Positions 7,676 through 16,206 of a stretch of DNA of 64,000 nt are shown piece after piece. Below the pieces are notes generated by a model. It was not told where the DNA came from. It was given only the letters and a program-made list of their open reading frames with translations, and did no database searches. How positions within the stretch are numbered: position 1 is the stretch's first letter; the number at the start of each line of letters is the position of its first letter. Source of the stretch: Treponema sp. (GTDB taxonomy: Bacteria > Spirochaetota > Spirochaetia > Treponematales > Treponemataceae); NCBI GenBank assembly GCA_017940255.1, contig JAGAZB010000046.1, positions 35,466 to 99,465 on the forward strand, read 5' to 3'. The position numbers and the translations under genes were made by a program.

Positions 7676-9221
7676 TTTTGAACTCCTTAAAGCTGGCTTT
7701 TCCTCCACTTTCTTTGGTGGAATAACAGAATAAAGCAAAACGAACACCTACGAACTGATCTAGAGTGTAGAGAAGTTTTACAGGGGCACCGAAATCCTTA
7801 AAATTGCTACTTTTATTATCAATATCTGCAAAAGAGAATTGAACATGTTCTTTGTTATGTTCCAGATTAAAAGTAGCTTTCAAAATCAGTTTATCTGTAA
7901 AAATATCTTGTTTTGCAATAATATCAGGTTCATTATCATCAAAAACACCCATTGCCCATGGACTATATGGAATTTTGTGTTCTGCAGTAATCAGTTTGTA
8001 TTTTCCTTTTTCTTTTGTAATTCCAATAAATCCGTATTGGCCCTCTAGTGCACACAGGCCTGCAATATCTCCATCATTAAGTTTTGAAACATTAATTTCT
8101 ACACTTCCGCTGCAATGTTCAGAAAAAGTTCTTTGTGTAAGAGTATTTGCAGCTTGAATTGGATTCCTGCAGATTTTATCTGTTGTTACGGTAAAATTGT
8201 TTGAATTCAGGCTAATCAGCTTTTTATTTGGAATATGATTCCACTGCCATGCTGAATTTGTAAAATCATTGCTGTAGAGTGGGGAATATTTATAATCCGG
8301 GCGATTATCTGTGACTTCTATTTTTTCTGGTGCAATTCCATCTGTTCCGAAAACTGGAAAATCATTTTTAAAGTGAACTGGTACTAAAACAGGGATTCTG
8401 CCGAGGGCACCGTGGTCCTGAAAAACAATGGAGAACCATTTGCCGTCTGGAGTCTGAACAATCCCACCTTGTGCTGTACCGCTATTCCATCCGCCCAAAT
8501 CTGAGCAAAGAACATCGCCTCCGGTGTAAGGTCCTTCTATTTTGTCGGAAACATAACATGCTTGGGTGCGCATTTTGCCTTTTGGCATGTGAATAAAAAA
8601 GATGTAGTATTTTCCGTTTATTTTATAAATATGGCTTCCTTCGTAGCCCAAAATCACATTTTCTGGATTATCGCGGATTATAACTTTATTAATTCCTCCA
8701 GCCTTGGGTCCTGACAAATCAGCCTCCATTTCTGTGAGAGTTATATTCATATTTCCGCTTACGCAGTAAACCCGGCCGTCATCATCAAAAAGCAGAGACA
8801 TATCGTGGTAAAAGCCTTTTATTTCGGAGCGCTGCCAGGGACCTTCAATTTTGTCTGCAGTAAAGAGAAATGTTTTCCCAAGGTCATTTGCTACAAAGCT
8901 GATATAGAATTTGTCATTGTGATGACGGATGCAGGCAGCCCACATTCCTTTTCCGTAGGCTCCTTTATTGTCGGTGAGAGTCTCTTTTTCTGTGGCTTCC
9001 AGCTCGTCGTAAACATAAGCGGCATGTTCCCAATCAACAAGATTATAAGAACGCAGGATTACGCAGCCTGGCATAAAGTGCATTGTTGTGCTGACCATGT
9101 AGTAGGTGTCGTCTACACGGATAATGTCGGGATCCGGGAAGTCTGCGGGGATGATATAGGAAGATGAAGTTTTTACAGGTAGTTTACTTTTGTTTGACTT
9201 TGTAATATTTGGTTCAACCAT
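7662..9221 (-). CDS. Glycoside hydrolase family 43 (beta-xylosidase / alpha-arabinofuranosidase type)
   Basis: This 519-residue enzyme probably trims xylo- or arabino-oligosaccharides in the cytoplasm, since it has no signal peptide. The N-terminal five-bladed propeller carries the family's acids: the general base in FPDPD (about residue 30), the modulator Asp near HDMSLLFDDDG and the general acid Glu in GYEGSHIYK. The C-terminal part, from about 320, looks like the beta-sandwich domain common in GH43 xylosidases. AAGGAT lies 9 nt before the ATG. A palindromic repeat (9244-9259) sits in the upstream region. It is the first gene of a two-gene operon with a GNAT acetyltransferase. Exact specificity is not certain. 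Confidence 0.88.
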   Translation of the reverse strand: MVEPNITKSNKSKLPVKTSSSYIIPADFPDPDIIRVDDTYYMVSTTMHFMPGCVILRSYNLVDWEHAAYVYDELEATEKETLTDNKGAYGKGMWAACIRHHNDKFYISFVANDLGKTFLFTADKIEGPWQRSEIKGFYHDMSLLFDDDGRVYCVSGNMNITLTEMEADLSGPKAGGINKVIIRDNPENVILGYEGSHIYKINGKYYIFFIHMPKGKMRTQACYVSDKIEGPYTGGDVLCSDLGGWNSGTAQGGIVQTPDGKWFSIVFQDHGALGRIPVLVPVHFKNDFPVFGTDGIAPEKIEVTDNRPDYKYSPLYSNDFTNSAWQWNHIPNKKLISLNSNNFTVTTDKICRNPIQAANTLTQRTFSEHCSGSVEINVSKLNDGDIAGLCALEGQYGFIGITKEKGKYKLITAEHKIPYSPWAMGVFDDNEPDIIAKQDIFTDKLILKATFNLEHNKEHVQFSFADIDNKSSNFKDFGAPVKLLYTLDQFVGVRFALFCYSTKESGGKASFKEFKIELL

Positions 9222-9243
9222 TTTTTATAATCCTTTTTAACTT

Positions 9244-9259
9244 ACTAACGTTCGGTAGT
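9244..9259. repeat. Short palindromic repeat, copy 3
   Basis: ACTAACGTTCGGTAGT lies 22 bp upstream of the GH43 start codon, in the spacer before the divergent S41 gene. One base differs from the copy after gyrA. Its position fits an operator for GH43, but the copies elsewhere make a dispersed repeat equally likely. Confidence 0.5.
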
Positions 9260-9366
9260 TTTATTTTTAATCTTTCTCTATTAAATTTTCGGCTGGATCA
9301 AAAATGTCTTAATGAAAAAAATTTAATATGATATATTTTTAAATTATTTGGAATGAGAGGTTTGAA

Positions 9367-10461
9367 ATGAAGAAAAAAATTTTGAGTATAATTATATTGT
9401 TTGCTTTTGTAAGTCTGTTTGCGGAAGAATGGCAGATTACAGAAAAAGAATATAATCAAACATATCATTTTTATGTTATTGAAGAAGCTCCTGAAAATTA
9501 TGCTTTTACAAAGGGAACGACTGTTTTTGCGACTTATAATAATCATTCTTATAGAAATTTATTTTCAGTTTCTTTGAAAGATAAAATGCTTGATTATCTA
9601 GAGCAGGAAAAATTTAAAATAGAAAATGAGGATGGAGTTGATTGCATTTTTTTACTTCCTGAATTTTTAGATTTTAATTTTGAAATTTCAAAAAGGGAAC
9701 TTGAATCAATCTATAAAATCTTGAAAAACAAATATGTCGCTTTTTCAGATATGAAAAAGAAAGGTTTTTCAAAAGAAGAATTTTTTCAAATACATAACAG
9801 TAATGAATTAAAAAGTTATTTGGATAAATATATTGAGGATTGCCATTTTAATTTATGCCTTAGAGAAATGAATTATGGTCAGAATCTTGCAAGAGATGAA
9901 GGTTGTTTTGAAAGTAAAGATTCTTATCCGACTTATTTTGAAAAAGAAACTTCCAATGCATATTATGTTCGTTTTAATAATTGTACTTCAAAAGAATATA
10001 ATTCAAATTTTGAGAAGATTTATAAAAGGATGTTGGATAAAGACTTTCTGATTTTGGATGCACGTTCGAATGGTGGAGGCTCAAATTGGCCTCAAAATAA
10101 ATTAAAAGCTGCTTTAGAGAAAAATAATTATAAAGGTTCTGTTTTGATTTTGCAGGATAATTGGAGTTATAGTTCTGGAGAAGTTTGGGGAGTTTTTGGG
10201 CAGAGTGGTGTAAAATTAAATTGTAAACTTGTTGGTACACATTCTGGTGGAATGCAGTTTTATGGAAATTGTAGAACAATATCAGATAAGAAAACTAATG
10301 TTATGATTTATTGTGGCCGGACAAGTTTTAGAAACTATCTTCCTGCAAACTACCTTGGTGAGGGGAAAGGTTACGAACCTGATATCTGGGCGACAACTGA
10401 AACTATGAAAGCTACACTGGAAGGTCTGGGTGTTGATCTGACAGGTATAGATTTCCAGTAG
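9367..10461 (+). CDS. Secreted S41-family (C-terminal processing peptidase-like) protein
   Basis: This 364-residue protein has a signal peptide (KKK, hydrophobic stretch, SLFAEE cleavage region), so it is exported. Its C-terminal half resembles the S41 core: a strand reading LILDARSNGGGS, then LILQDNWSYSSGEVW holding the expected nucleophile Ser, then LVGTHSGG. I see no PDZ domain, so it is unlike Prc/CtpA and closer to the short S41 proteins of unknown substrate. Lysine- and asparagine-rich sequence and AT-rich codon use set it apart from its neighbours. It is a single gene, convergent with the HAD gene. Confidence 0.75.
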   Translation: MKKKILSIIILFAFVSLFAEEWQITEKEYNQTYHFYVIEEAPENYAFTKGTTVFATYNNHSYRNLFSVSLKDKMLDYLEQEKFKIENEDGVDCIFLLPEFLDFNFEISKRELESIYKILKNKYVAFSDMKKKGFSKEEFFQIHNSNELKSYLDKYIEDCHFNLCLREMNYGQNLARDEGCFESKDSYPTYFEKETSNAYYVRFNNCTSKEYNSNFEKIYKRMLDKDFLILDARSNGGGSNWPQNKLKAALEKNNYKGSVLILQDNWSYSSGEVWGVFGQSGVKLNCKLVGTHSGGMQFYGNCRTISDKKTNVMIYCGRTSFRNYLPANYLGEGKGYEPDIWATTETMKATLEGLGVDLTGIDFQ

Positions 10462-10477
10462 TTAGCTTTCAATTATT

Positions 10478-11125
10478 TTATTGTCTGCAGATTTTGTCTA
10501 ATCGTGAAACATTTTCTGCAATAAAGTCGGCTCCGGCTTCTTCGAGTTCCTGGCGGCTTCCATAGCCAAAGAGGACTCCGCAGGACTTGAGGCCGATTTT
10601 TTTTGCACCCAGAATGTCGTGCTTGCGGTCGCCAATCATTAGGATTTTTGATTTATCTGATATATGATTGCGTTCTATGGCGTAAGCTATAACTTCATCT
10701 TTTTTACTGCGGCTTTCATCCATAAGGCTGCCACAGACATTTTCAAAATATTGTGCAAGGCCAAAGTGTTCTATGATGCGAACTGAATATTCTTCCGGTT
10801 TTGAGGTAGCTACGACTAATTTTTTACCTGCAGCTTTAAGGCCAGCCAGAAGTTCCGGGATTCCAGGGTAAACTGAATTTTCTAACAGGCCTTTTGTTGC
10901 AAAATATTCACGGTATTTTTTTACGCCTTCTGCAGCTTTTGCTTCGTCAAATCCAAACTGAGTTTTGAAAGTTTCGGGCAGTGGCGGGCCGATAAATGTG
11001 CATAGAGTTTCGTAGGATGGGATTTCTATTCCAAAGTATTTGAGGGCATGAATAAAGGAATTTGTGATTCCCTGGGCTGGGTCTGTGAGAGTGCCGTCTA
11101 GGTCAAAAAAAAGATAATCGAACAT
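10478..11125 (-). CDS. HAD-superfamily phosphatase (phosphoglycolate phosphatase-like)
   Basis: This 215-residue hydrolase has all HAD motifs: FFDLDGTLTD (nucleophile Asp), VVATSKP (motif II), a Lys near SKKDEV (motif III) and MIGDRKHDILGAK (motif IV). The helical cap between motifs I and II places it in subfamily IA, with Gph and PgmB. Substrate is unproven; 2-phosphoglycolate or a sugar phosphate is likely. No Shine-Dalgarno sequence is obvious upstream. Interspersed repeats fill the gap between it and the PfkB gene. Confidence 0.85.
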   Translation of the reverse strand: MFDYLFFDLDGTLTDPAQGITNSFIHALKYFGIEIPSYETLCTFIGPPLPETFKTQFGFDEAKAAEGVKKYREYFATKGLLENSVYPGIPELLAGLKAAGKKLVVATSKPEEYSVRIIEHFGLAQYFENVCGSLMDESRSKKDEVIAYAIERNHISDKSKILMIGDRKHDILGAKKIGLKSCGVLFGYGSRQELEEAGADFIAENVSRLDKICRQ

Positions 11126-11146
11126 ACGGATATTATTAGGGAAAAA

Positions 11147-11174
11147 GATTGTCCGGTCAAGCCGGACAATGACA
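11147..11174. repeat. Interspersed palindrome family B, copy 1
   Basis: ATTGTCCGG and CCGGACAAT arms around TCAAG, followed by GACA. The same element recurs at 31710-31737, 51958-51985 and 53584-53611, with a CCCCGG variant at 51897-51924. A related palindrome (ATTGC...GCAAT arms, 11179-11205) follows directly. Confidence 0.8.
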
Positions 11175-11249
11175 CATAGATTGCTTCGCCTTCGGCTCGC
11201 AATGATACATAGGCGTGATTAGCTGGTAATGACGGTGGTGTGGATAACT

Positions 11250-11274
11250 GGTGGTTTCGACAAGCTCAACCACC
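11250..11274. repeat. Interspersed palindrome family A, copy 1
   Basis: GGTGGTT-TCGACAAGCTC-AACCACC is an inverted repeat found again at 12607, 13374, 16742, 22961, 22999, 51158-51213 and 62634. The element resembles REP-type repeats and sits here just past the PfkB gene's 3' end. Confidence 0.8.
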
Positions 11275-11281
11275 GCTTAGA

Positions 11282-12190
11282 TTAATATTGTTCCAAGAAG
11301 TTTTTTGAGAGTTTGTTGCTTACGGTTTGGCGTGTTAGAAGTGTTTCTTTTGCGCAGGCCAGGCCGTAATGTATACAGCGCTTTACAGGCTCATTTTCTA
11401 AAAATCCCATTAAGAAACCAGATGCGAATGCATCGCCTGCACCAATGGTGTCTACAATTTGTGATGGAGTATATGGCGGTTCATTCCAGGTTTCATTGCC
11501 GATTCTAACCATTACGCCCTGTTCTCCAAAAGTAATGATGAAATTTTTATAACCAAGTGCCTGGAATTTATCTGCAGTTGTAAGGTCTGGCAGAACTGAA
11601 CTTTCACCTAAAATTGCGGCGGCTTCGTATTCATTACAGCCAAACAAATCTATGAGTGGTGCATAAGGCATAGTCTTTTTTGCAATATCTGGAGCGGTTG
11701 CATTCTGAAAAACAAAAATTTCCGGATGATTTTTTTTGTATTCGTAAAAGTCTGCAAGAGTTTCCTCTGTAAGGTTTGAGTCCATTACAATTGCAGAAAT
11801 CTTGTTGTCTTCAATCACTTTTTGTACTTTTTCAGTAAAAGTGATTTCTTTTAAGATTTGAGTTGAATAAACACAGGTTGCGCTTTTTCCACGGCTTGCC
11901 ATAACAGAAAAGAGTGCTGTTTTTCGTTCTTTGCTTTCGGACAGCAGGCTTGTGTTAACTCCTTCTTCATTTAGTCCCTTTTTAAGATATTCACCAAAAA
12001 TATCTTTTCCGATTACAGAATGAATAAAAGTATTTAATCCCAGGTGCTTTAAGTTGATTGCCATACCTCGGCCAACTCCACCTGGTACAAGTTCTATGGA
12101 GCCTTCACGATAAGCTTCTGTGTCGTCTATTTCTGCGGAATAAGCCTTGATATCTACGGAAACATTTCCTACGCATAATATGTTCTTCAT
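11282..12190 (-). CDS. PfkB-family carbohydrate/nucleoside kinase
   Basis: This 302-residue kinase of the ribokinase superfamily phosphorylates a sugar or nucleoside with ATP. Visible signatures are the N-terminal VPGGVGRGMAINLKHLG substrate-binding glycines, the NEYEAA segment and the C-terminal signature DTIGAGDAFASGF with the catalytic Asp. The length is normal. The substrate is not clear; ribokinase-, fructokinase- and pseudouridine kinase-like activities all fit. An extended -10 (TGTTATACT) ends 7 nt before the ATG and there is no Shine-Dalgarno sequence, so the message may be leaderless. Confidence 0.87.
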   Translation of the reverse strand: MKNILCVGNVSVDIKAYSAEIDDTEAYREGSIELVPGGVGRGMAINLKHLGLNTFIHSVIGKDIFGEYLKKGLNEEGVNTSLLSESKERKTALFSVMASRGKSATCVYSTQILKEITFTEKVQKVIEDNKISAIVMDSNLTEETLADFYEYKKNHPEIFVFQNATAPDIAKKTMPYAPLIDLFGCNEYEAAAILGESSVLPDLTTADKFQALGYKNFIITFGEQGVMVRIGNETWNEPPYTPSQIVDTIGAGDAFASGFLMGFLENEPVKRCIHYGLACAKETLLTRQTVSNKLSKNFLEQY

Positions 12191-12197
12191 GCGTAGG

Positions 12198-12206
12198 AGT
12201 ATAACA
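12198..12206 (-). promoter_or_regulatory. Extended -10 promoter of the PfkB gene (leaderless)
   Basis: TGTTATACT on the minus strand matches the extended -10 TGnTATAAT. It ends 7 nt before the ATG, so transcription should begin at or next to the start codon. Confidence 0.5.
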
Positions 12207-12214
12207 TAAGAAAG

Positions 12215-12523
12215 TTATGCAAGGAAGAGTTCTGCTATAAAAACTACTGCGCAGCAGGCACAGGCAACAGGGAAGAGTCCAGCTCCAAAATAAGAGAGGA
12301 TTATTCCAACTGCTAAAGCTATAATGCCAGCAAGAGGCGATTGTGTTGCTTCTACAATTGCTGGGAAAGTCATTACTGCCAGGGTGATGTATGGAACATA
12401 GTAAAGAAATGACTTTATAAAACGGTTTTTGATTGGTTTACGGATAAGGGTAAGAGGAAGAACACGAATTAAATATGAAACAAAAAATGCTGTGAAAATT
12501 GAAAGGTATGTGTAGGCAGTCAT
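12215..12523 (-). CDS. azlD: AzlD-type branched-chain amino acid export subunit
   Basis: This 102-residue membrane protein has three to four hydrophobic segments and matches the small AzlD/LivH partner of AzlC. A conserved RVLPLTLIRKP lies after the first segment. The start at 12523 (MTAYTYL) is chosen because AAGGAG lies 8 nt upstream; an earlier in-frame ATG adds 15 polar residues without a ribosome-binding site. Together with the upstream azlC it should form a two-component exporter for branched-chain amino acids. Confidence 0.85.
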   Translation of the reverse strand: MTAYTYLSIFTAFFVSYLIRVLPLTLIRKPIKNRFIKSFLYYVPYITLAVMTFPAIVEATQSPLAGIIALAVGIILSYFGAGLFPVACACCAVVFIAELFLA

Positions 12524-12603
12524 AAATAGGTCTCCTTTTATATGGTAAATCCTAAAAAATTGCTCCAAGTTTTCGCAATTTTTTTAACGGATTATCGATT
12601 GTA

Positions 12604-13332
12604 TTAGGTTTCGACAGGCTCAACCACCGGACTATCTGATTCTGGAATCGGTTTGATAATTGCGACGATAGTTGAAATCAAGACTGTGAGAATGATGGTT
12701 CTTGTTCCTCCAGAAAGTTGACTAACGAGTGGTAGTTTTGTGAAAGCATAGCTAGCTGCAAAACTGATTAAAACAGCAATCATAATTACAAGGTTCTTTT
12801 TTGCTGGTGGTACAATGATAGCTAGGAACATTCCGTAAAGGGCAACTGAAAGGGCGCTTACTACTCGGGCTGGAAGAAAGTTTCCGGCAATGATTCCAAG
12901 CGAAGTTCCAAGGCTCCAAAGAGGAACGGCAATTAAAAGTGCCCCGTAATTATAGATTGGGTTTATAAAGCCAGGGCGCGCAATTGTAATTCCAAATATT
13001 TCGTCTGTTACACCAAAGCCGACAAAAAAGCGGTGAATCAAAGGAGTTTTTGGGTCAAAACGTTGTGTGAGGGCAGTGCTCATAAGAAGATAACGGGCAT
13101 TTACAACAAGTGTTATAACTGCGATTTCTAAATAAGATGCTGCTGATTGAATTGAAGTGAAGAGTGCGTATTCACCTGCAGATGCTACATTAAAGAAGCT
13201 TGCAATAAAACCCTGAATTGGAGTAAGGCCGGCATTTCTTGCGACAATACCTAAAGAAAAGGCAACTGCAAAATAGCCAAGACCGATAGGAAGGCCGTCT
13301 CGCATGCCTTCAAAAAAAACTTTATTTTTCAT
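12604..13332 (-). CDS. azlC: AzlC-type branched-chain amino acid permease
   Basis: This protein of about 242 residues with several membrane segments matches the AzlC family, the large subunit of the AzlCD exporter. The signature GMRDGLPIGLGYFAVAFSLG is followed by the NARYLLMS and GVTDEIFGI regions. The reading frame extends upstream to 13407, but that part crosses a palindromic repeat, so MKNKVFFEG at 13332 (GGTGGG upstream) is preferred. The last residues, VVEPVET, are encoded by a family A palindrome that also supplies the stop codon, so the natural C-terminus was probably replaced or extended by repeat insertion. Confidence 0.87.
   Translation of the reverse strand: MKNKVFFEGMRDGLPIGLGYFAVAFSLGIVARNAGLTPIQGFIASFFNVASAGEYALFTSIQSAASYLEIAVITLVVNARYLLMSTALTQRFDPKTPLIHRFFVGFGVTDEIFGITIARPGFINPIYNYGALLIAVPLWSLGTSLGIIAGNFLPARVVSALSVALYGMFLAIIVPPAKKNLVIMIAVLISFAASYAFTKLPLVSQLSGGTRTIILTVLISTIVAIIKPIPESDSPVVEPVET
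12607..12628. repeat. Family A palindrome within the 3' end of azlC
   Basis: The repeat overlaps the final codons of azlC and encodes the VEPVET tail of the protein. The stop codon lies at the repeat's outer edge. Confidence 0.8.
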
Positions 13333-13366
13333 TAACCCACCCAATATTGCCTGTTTAAAAGGCAAT

Positions 13367-13404
13367 AAAAAAACGGTGGTTTCGAGAGCCTCAACCACCG
13401 TTTT
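13367..13404 (-). terminator. Family A palindrome acting as intrinsic terminator
   Basis: On the minus strand AAAACGGTGGTT pairs with AACCACCGTTTT around 11 nt and is followed by more T residues (seven in all). It lies 16 bp beyond the DHH gene's stop codon. This copy of the interspersed repeat is well placed to terminate that gene. Confidence 0.7.
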
Positions 13405-13419
13405 CATAATAGCACATTA

Positions 13420-14346
13420 TCAGGCGTTTGCCAAACCTTTGAGTTCTTCAAGCATTTTTGGCAAATCGGTTGCCATGTTCTCCTTTGAGAACTGACAGGT
13501 TCCTACTTTCTGGTGTCCGCCGCCGCCATATTTAAGCATAAGGCTTCCAACATTCACTTTGCAGGTTTTATTCAGAATGCTGTAACCAACTGCAGCAGAA
13601 CAACCTTCTCCGCCACGTCCGCTTACAATCCATGCAGAAATATTCTGTTCAGGATACATAGAGTAAATCATAAAGCGGTTTCCAGTGTAGATTGGATCAA
13701 CACCACGCAGGTCGGAAATAATCAGATTGCCTTCTACCGAAGTATGAGCCTTAACCATTTCCTTAAACTTTTGGGTCTGTTCATTATAAACTTCAATGCG
13801 TTCCTTTACGTCTGGCATTGCAAGAATTTCTTCTGTTGTTTTATCGCGGCAGGCAACCATCAATTTTTCCATCAACTGATAATTTGAAACTGTGAATTCA
13901 CGCCAACGACCAAGACCTGTGCGTGGGTCCATTAGGAAACCAACGAGAATCCATCCTTCTGGATTTTGTATTTCATCAATTGTAAGATTTCCAGAATCAA
14001 CTTTATCTACGGCTTCCATAATATCATCAAAGTTAGGGAACTTTTCTTTTCCGCCGTAGTATTCATAAATAATGCGGGCACAAGAAGGGGTAATACGGCT
14101 TTCTCCTTTGTATTTACCTTCAAGCTGATTTCGTTCAAATTCGCTAGAGTGATGATCAAACCAAAGACCACAACCTTCAACAAAAGGAACGTTTGCAAGA
14201 CAGTCGTTGCTGTCTACAGGGACAAGACCATCCTGTAAATCTTTAGGATGTGCAAACTTCCAATGATCTATAATTCCAGCCTCTAAAAGGAGGGCACCAC
14301 AAGCAAGCCCATCGAAGTCTGAGCGGGTTACCAATCTCATTGCCAT
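13420..14346 (-). CDS. DHH-family phosphoesterase
   Basis: This 308-residue protein of the DHH superfamily contains RecJ, PDE/NrnA oligoribonucleases and exopolyphosphatase-like proteins. The N-terminal RSDFDGLACG gives metal-binding acids, the hallmark LWFDHHSSEF follows at about residue 65, and the C-terminal DHHA1-type motif GGGGHQKVGTC is present. No membrane or signal segment is seen. The exact substrate (c-di-nucleotide, nanoRNA or polyphosphate) is not certain. GAGG lies 5 nt before the ATG chosen. A palindromic repeat terminator follows. Confidence 0.85.
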   Translation of the reverse strand: MAMRLVTRSDFDGLACGALLLEAGIIDHWKFAHPKDLQDGLVPVDSNDCLANVPFVEGCGLWFDHHSSEFERNQLEGKYKGESRITPSCARIIYEYYGGKEKFPNFDDIMEAVDKVDSGNLTIDEIQNPEGWILVGFLMDPRTGLGRWREFTVSNYQLMEKLMVACRDKTTEEILAMPDVKERIEVYNEQTQKFKEMVKAHTSVEGNLIISDLRGVDPIYTGNRFMIYSMYPEQNISAWIVSGRGGEGCSAAVGYSILNKTCKVNVGSLMLKYGGGGHQKVGTCQFSKENMATDLPKMLEELKGLANA

Positions 14347-14443
14347 AAAAACCTCACAAAATCTTTTTTATTTCAAAATAATTCTAACAGAAATTTGAGG
14401 ATTTTCAAGTTTTTAAATTAGCAGTGGGGTAAAGGATGATTAG

Positions 14444-15226
14444 TTACAGGCCCAGCAATCTTTCTGCGTTTCTGTGAAACATTGCATCGCGTTCATCTTC
14501 TGTTAAATCAAGGCGATTAAAACGTTCCAGTTCTCCTTCGTGATCCCACATTGGGAAGTCTGAAGCAAAAAGAAAGTGTTCAACTCCGTGTGCCTTTATC
14601 ATTGCGTTTGCTTTTTCAACTGGCAGCCATTCCAGGGTGCTGGAAGTATCAAAGTAAATATCCTGGCCGACAAGGTACTTCATAGAATTATCCCATTCAC
14701 TGTAGCCGCCGAAGTGGGCTGCAATAAGTGTAAGTTTCGGGTGTTTTTTATGAAGGTGCAAAATGCGCTCTGGGCCAGAATAGTCATAGCGATAGTCACC
14801 GGCATGAATGATGAGTGGCATATTTAAGTCTGTGAGGATATCGTAAATGTCATCCATGCGGGCGGCATCTATCTGGAACTTCTGAAAATCTGAGTGAAGT
14901 TTAAGACCGCGCAGACCAGCTTCTTTTATGCGGAATAGTTCCTGGCGGTAGTTGTCGTAATCAGGATGCATGGTTCCAAAGCCTATGAACTCTGGATGTT
15001 CTTCGCACTGTTCGATTGTAAAATTGTTGGAAGGTTCTACCTGCATTGCTTTAGTTGCAACCGGCAGAATGACATATTTATCTACTCCGATTTTTGAACC
15101 GCTTTCGATAAGCTCTTCCGGGAGGCCTGTGTATTTCATCGGGTAGTTGTAAAAGTCACCAACTGATTTGGAAGCCTTTGCAGCAATTTTACTTGGATAT
15201 ATATGACAGTGAAAATCGATAATCAT
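14444..15226 (-). CDS. Amidohydrolase 2-family (TIM-barrel) metal-dependent hydrolase
   Basis: This 260-residue enzyme has the amidohydrolase-2 motifs: N-terminal FHCH metal ligands, KLHSDFQKF, LIIHAGD, AAHFGGYSEW and LFASDFPMWDHEGE with the catalytic Asp. Relatives include decarboxylases of the ACMSD/gamma-resorcylate type and uncharacterised hydrolases. A role in small-molecule catabolism is possible but no substrate can be named. AAGAGGTC precedes the start. It stands alone between the DHH gene and a lipoprotein gene. Confidence 0.82.
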   Translation of the reverse strand: MIIDFHCHIYPSKIAAKASKSVGDFYNYPMKYTGLPEELIESGSKIGVDKYVILPVATKAMQVEPSNNFTIEQCEEHPEFIGFGTMHPDYDNYRQELFRIKEAGLRGLKLHSDFQKFQIDAARMDDIYDILTDLNMPLIIHAGDYRYDYSGPERILHLHKKHPKLTLIAAHFGGYSEWDNSMKYLVGQDIYFDTSSTLEWLPVEKANAMIKAHGVEHFLFASDFPMWDHEGELERFNRLDLTEDERDAMFHRNAERLLGL

Positions 15227-15315
15227 TTTGACCTCTTAATGGTAAGGAGTGAACTTAAATTATACGAAAGAAATTAAGTATAATTACAAAGCGATAGTAT
15301 ACTATCATTTTTCTT

Positions 15316-16203
15316 TTAATTGTTCAAATATTCAGAAAACTGCTGGTATTTGTCTACGAACTTCTGTGCTGCAATTTCATAGTATTCCCAAGAGGAAGAA
15401 AAGAGTTTTTTCATGCCTGGAATATGTATTAAATCACCTACGTTTACATACCGGTAGTTAATCTCGTGTTCATCGAACCATTCTGCCACTCTAGGAACAG
15501 TATTTATCAACACAAATGCGATAAAAGTGGAACAAACGAAATCATATTCAGTATATTCTTTAGAGTTTCTTTTTCGTTTACCTTTCGGTAGGGGCTTATA
15601 TTTTGAGGTACCGAACTTCTGATTTTCTTCTGGAGTAAAAAATTTGCGGGTAATATCAAAAATAGCAATCTTAAAATTTTCGATTGAACTGTATTTTACT
15701 TCCGGGCTCATGGAATACATTTCAACAAATTCTTTTGCATTCTGATATTCTTCTTCCGTAACTGGAAGGGCGTAGGTCATTTGGGTGGATGTGTGAATAT
15801 TACACTTTCCCATGTATTTGTGGCCTTTGATATTTGTGCAGGATTCGCTTACAAGTTGTAAATCTCCGCCTAAAGATAGTCCTAAAAAGTTATCATCAAG
15901 ATAAAAATTTATTGCACTGTGGCTTACTTTTTCTTCGTTCAAATCTGTAATTTCTATTCCAGCTTTAAGAAGATTTGCAACATAAAGTGGATTGCTGTAT
16001 TCAGGATTATAAAGTCTGAAAAAGAGATAGCGGATGTTTTTATCTTTTGAAATTTCTGTATCGAAGGAAATGTTATCTTCGATGATATATGGGACAGGAC
16101 TTTCGGAAAGATCTTTTGTGAGTTTATTTGTTGTTGTGCAGCTCCAAAATATAAAAAGAGAAAAGAACAACCAAATGTGAGTAATTGATAGTCTTCGATT
16201 CAT
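15316..16203 (-). CDS. Predicted lipoprotein, possibly a permuted NlpC/P60 (YiiX-like) hydrolase
   Basis: This 295-residue protein starts with a lipoprotein signal peptide (hydrophobic run ending IFWSC, lipobox Cys about residue 22), so it is membrane-anchored outside the cytoplasm. I do not firmly recognise a family. A His in KVSHSAINFYLDDNF early and a Cys in DFVCSTFIAFVL late match the H...C order of permuted papain-fold proteins (YiiX/LRAT type). That would suggest a peptidoglycan- or lipid-directed hydrolase, but it is a hypothesis. It lies 3 bp after the dCMP deaminase gene, so co-transcription is likely. Confidence 0.7.
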   Translation of the reverse strand: MNRRLSITHIWLFFSLFIFWSCTTTNKLTKDLSESPVPYIIEDNISFDTEISKDKNIRYLFFRLYNPEYSNPLYVANLLKAGIEITDLNEEKVSHSAINFYLDDNFLGLSLGGDLQLVSESCTNIKGHKYMGKCNIHTSTQMTYALPVTEEEYQNAKEFVEMYSMSPEVKYSSIENFKIAIFDITRKFFTPEENQKFGTSKYKPLPKGKRKRNSKEYTEYDFVCSTFIAFVLINTVPRVAEWFDEHEINYRYVNVGDLIHIPGMKKLFSSSWEYYEIAAQKFVDKYQQFSEYLNN

Positions 16204-16206
16204 ATT

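Noticed and set aside
7675..7747. N-terminal extension of the GNAT protein (start at 7747)
   Set aside because: The extra 24 residues overlap the GH43 coding end and lack a ribosome-binding site. AAGGAG before the TTG at 7675 is a better start.
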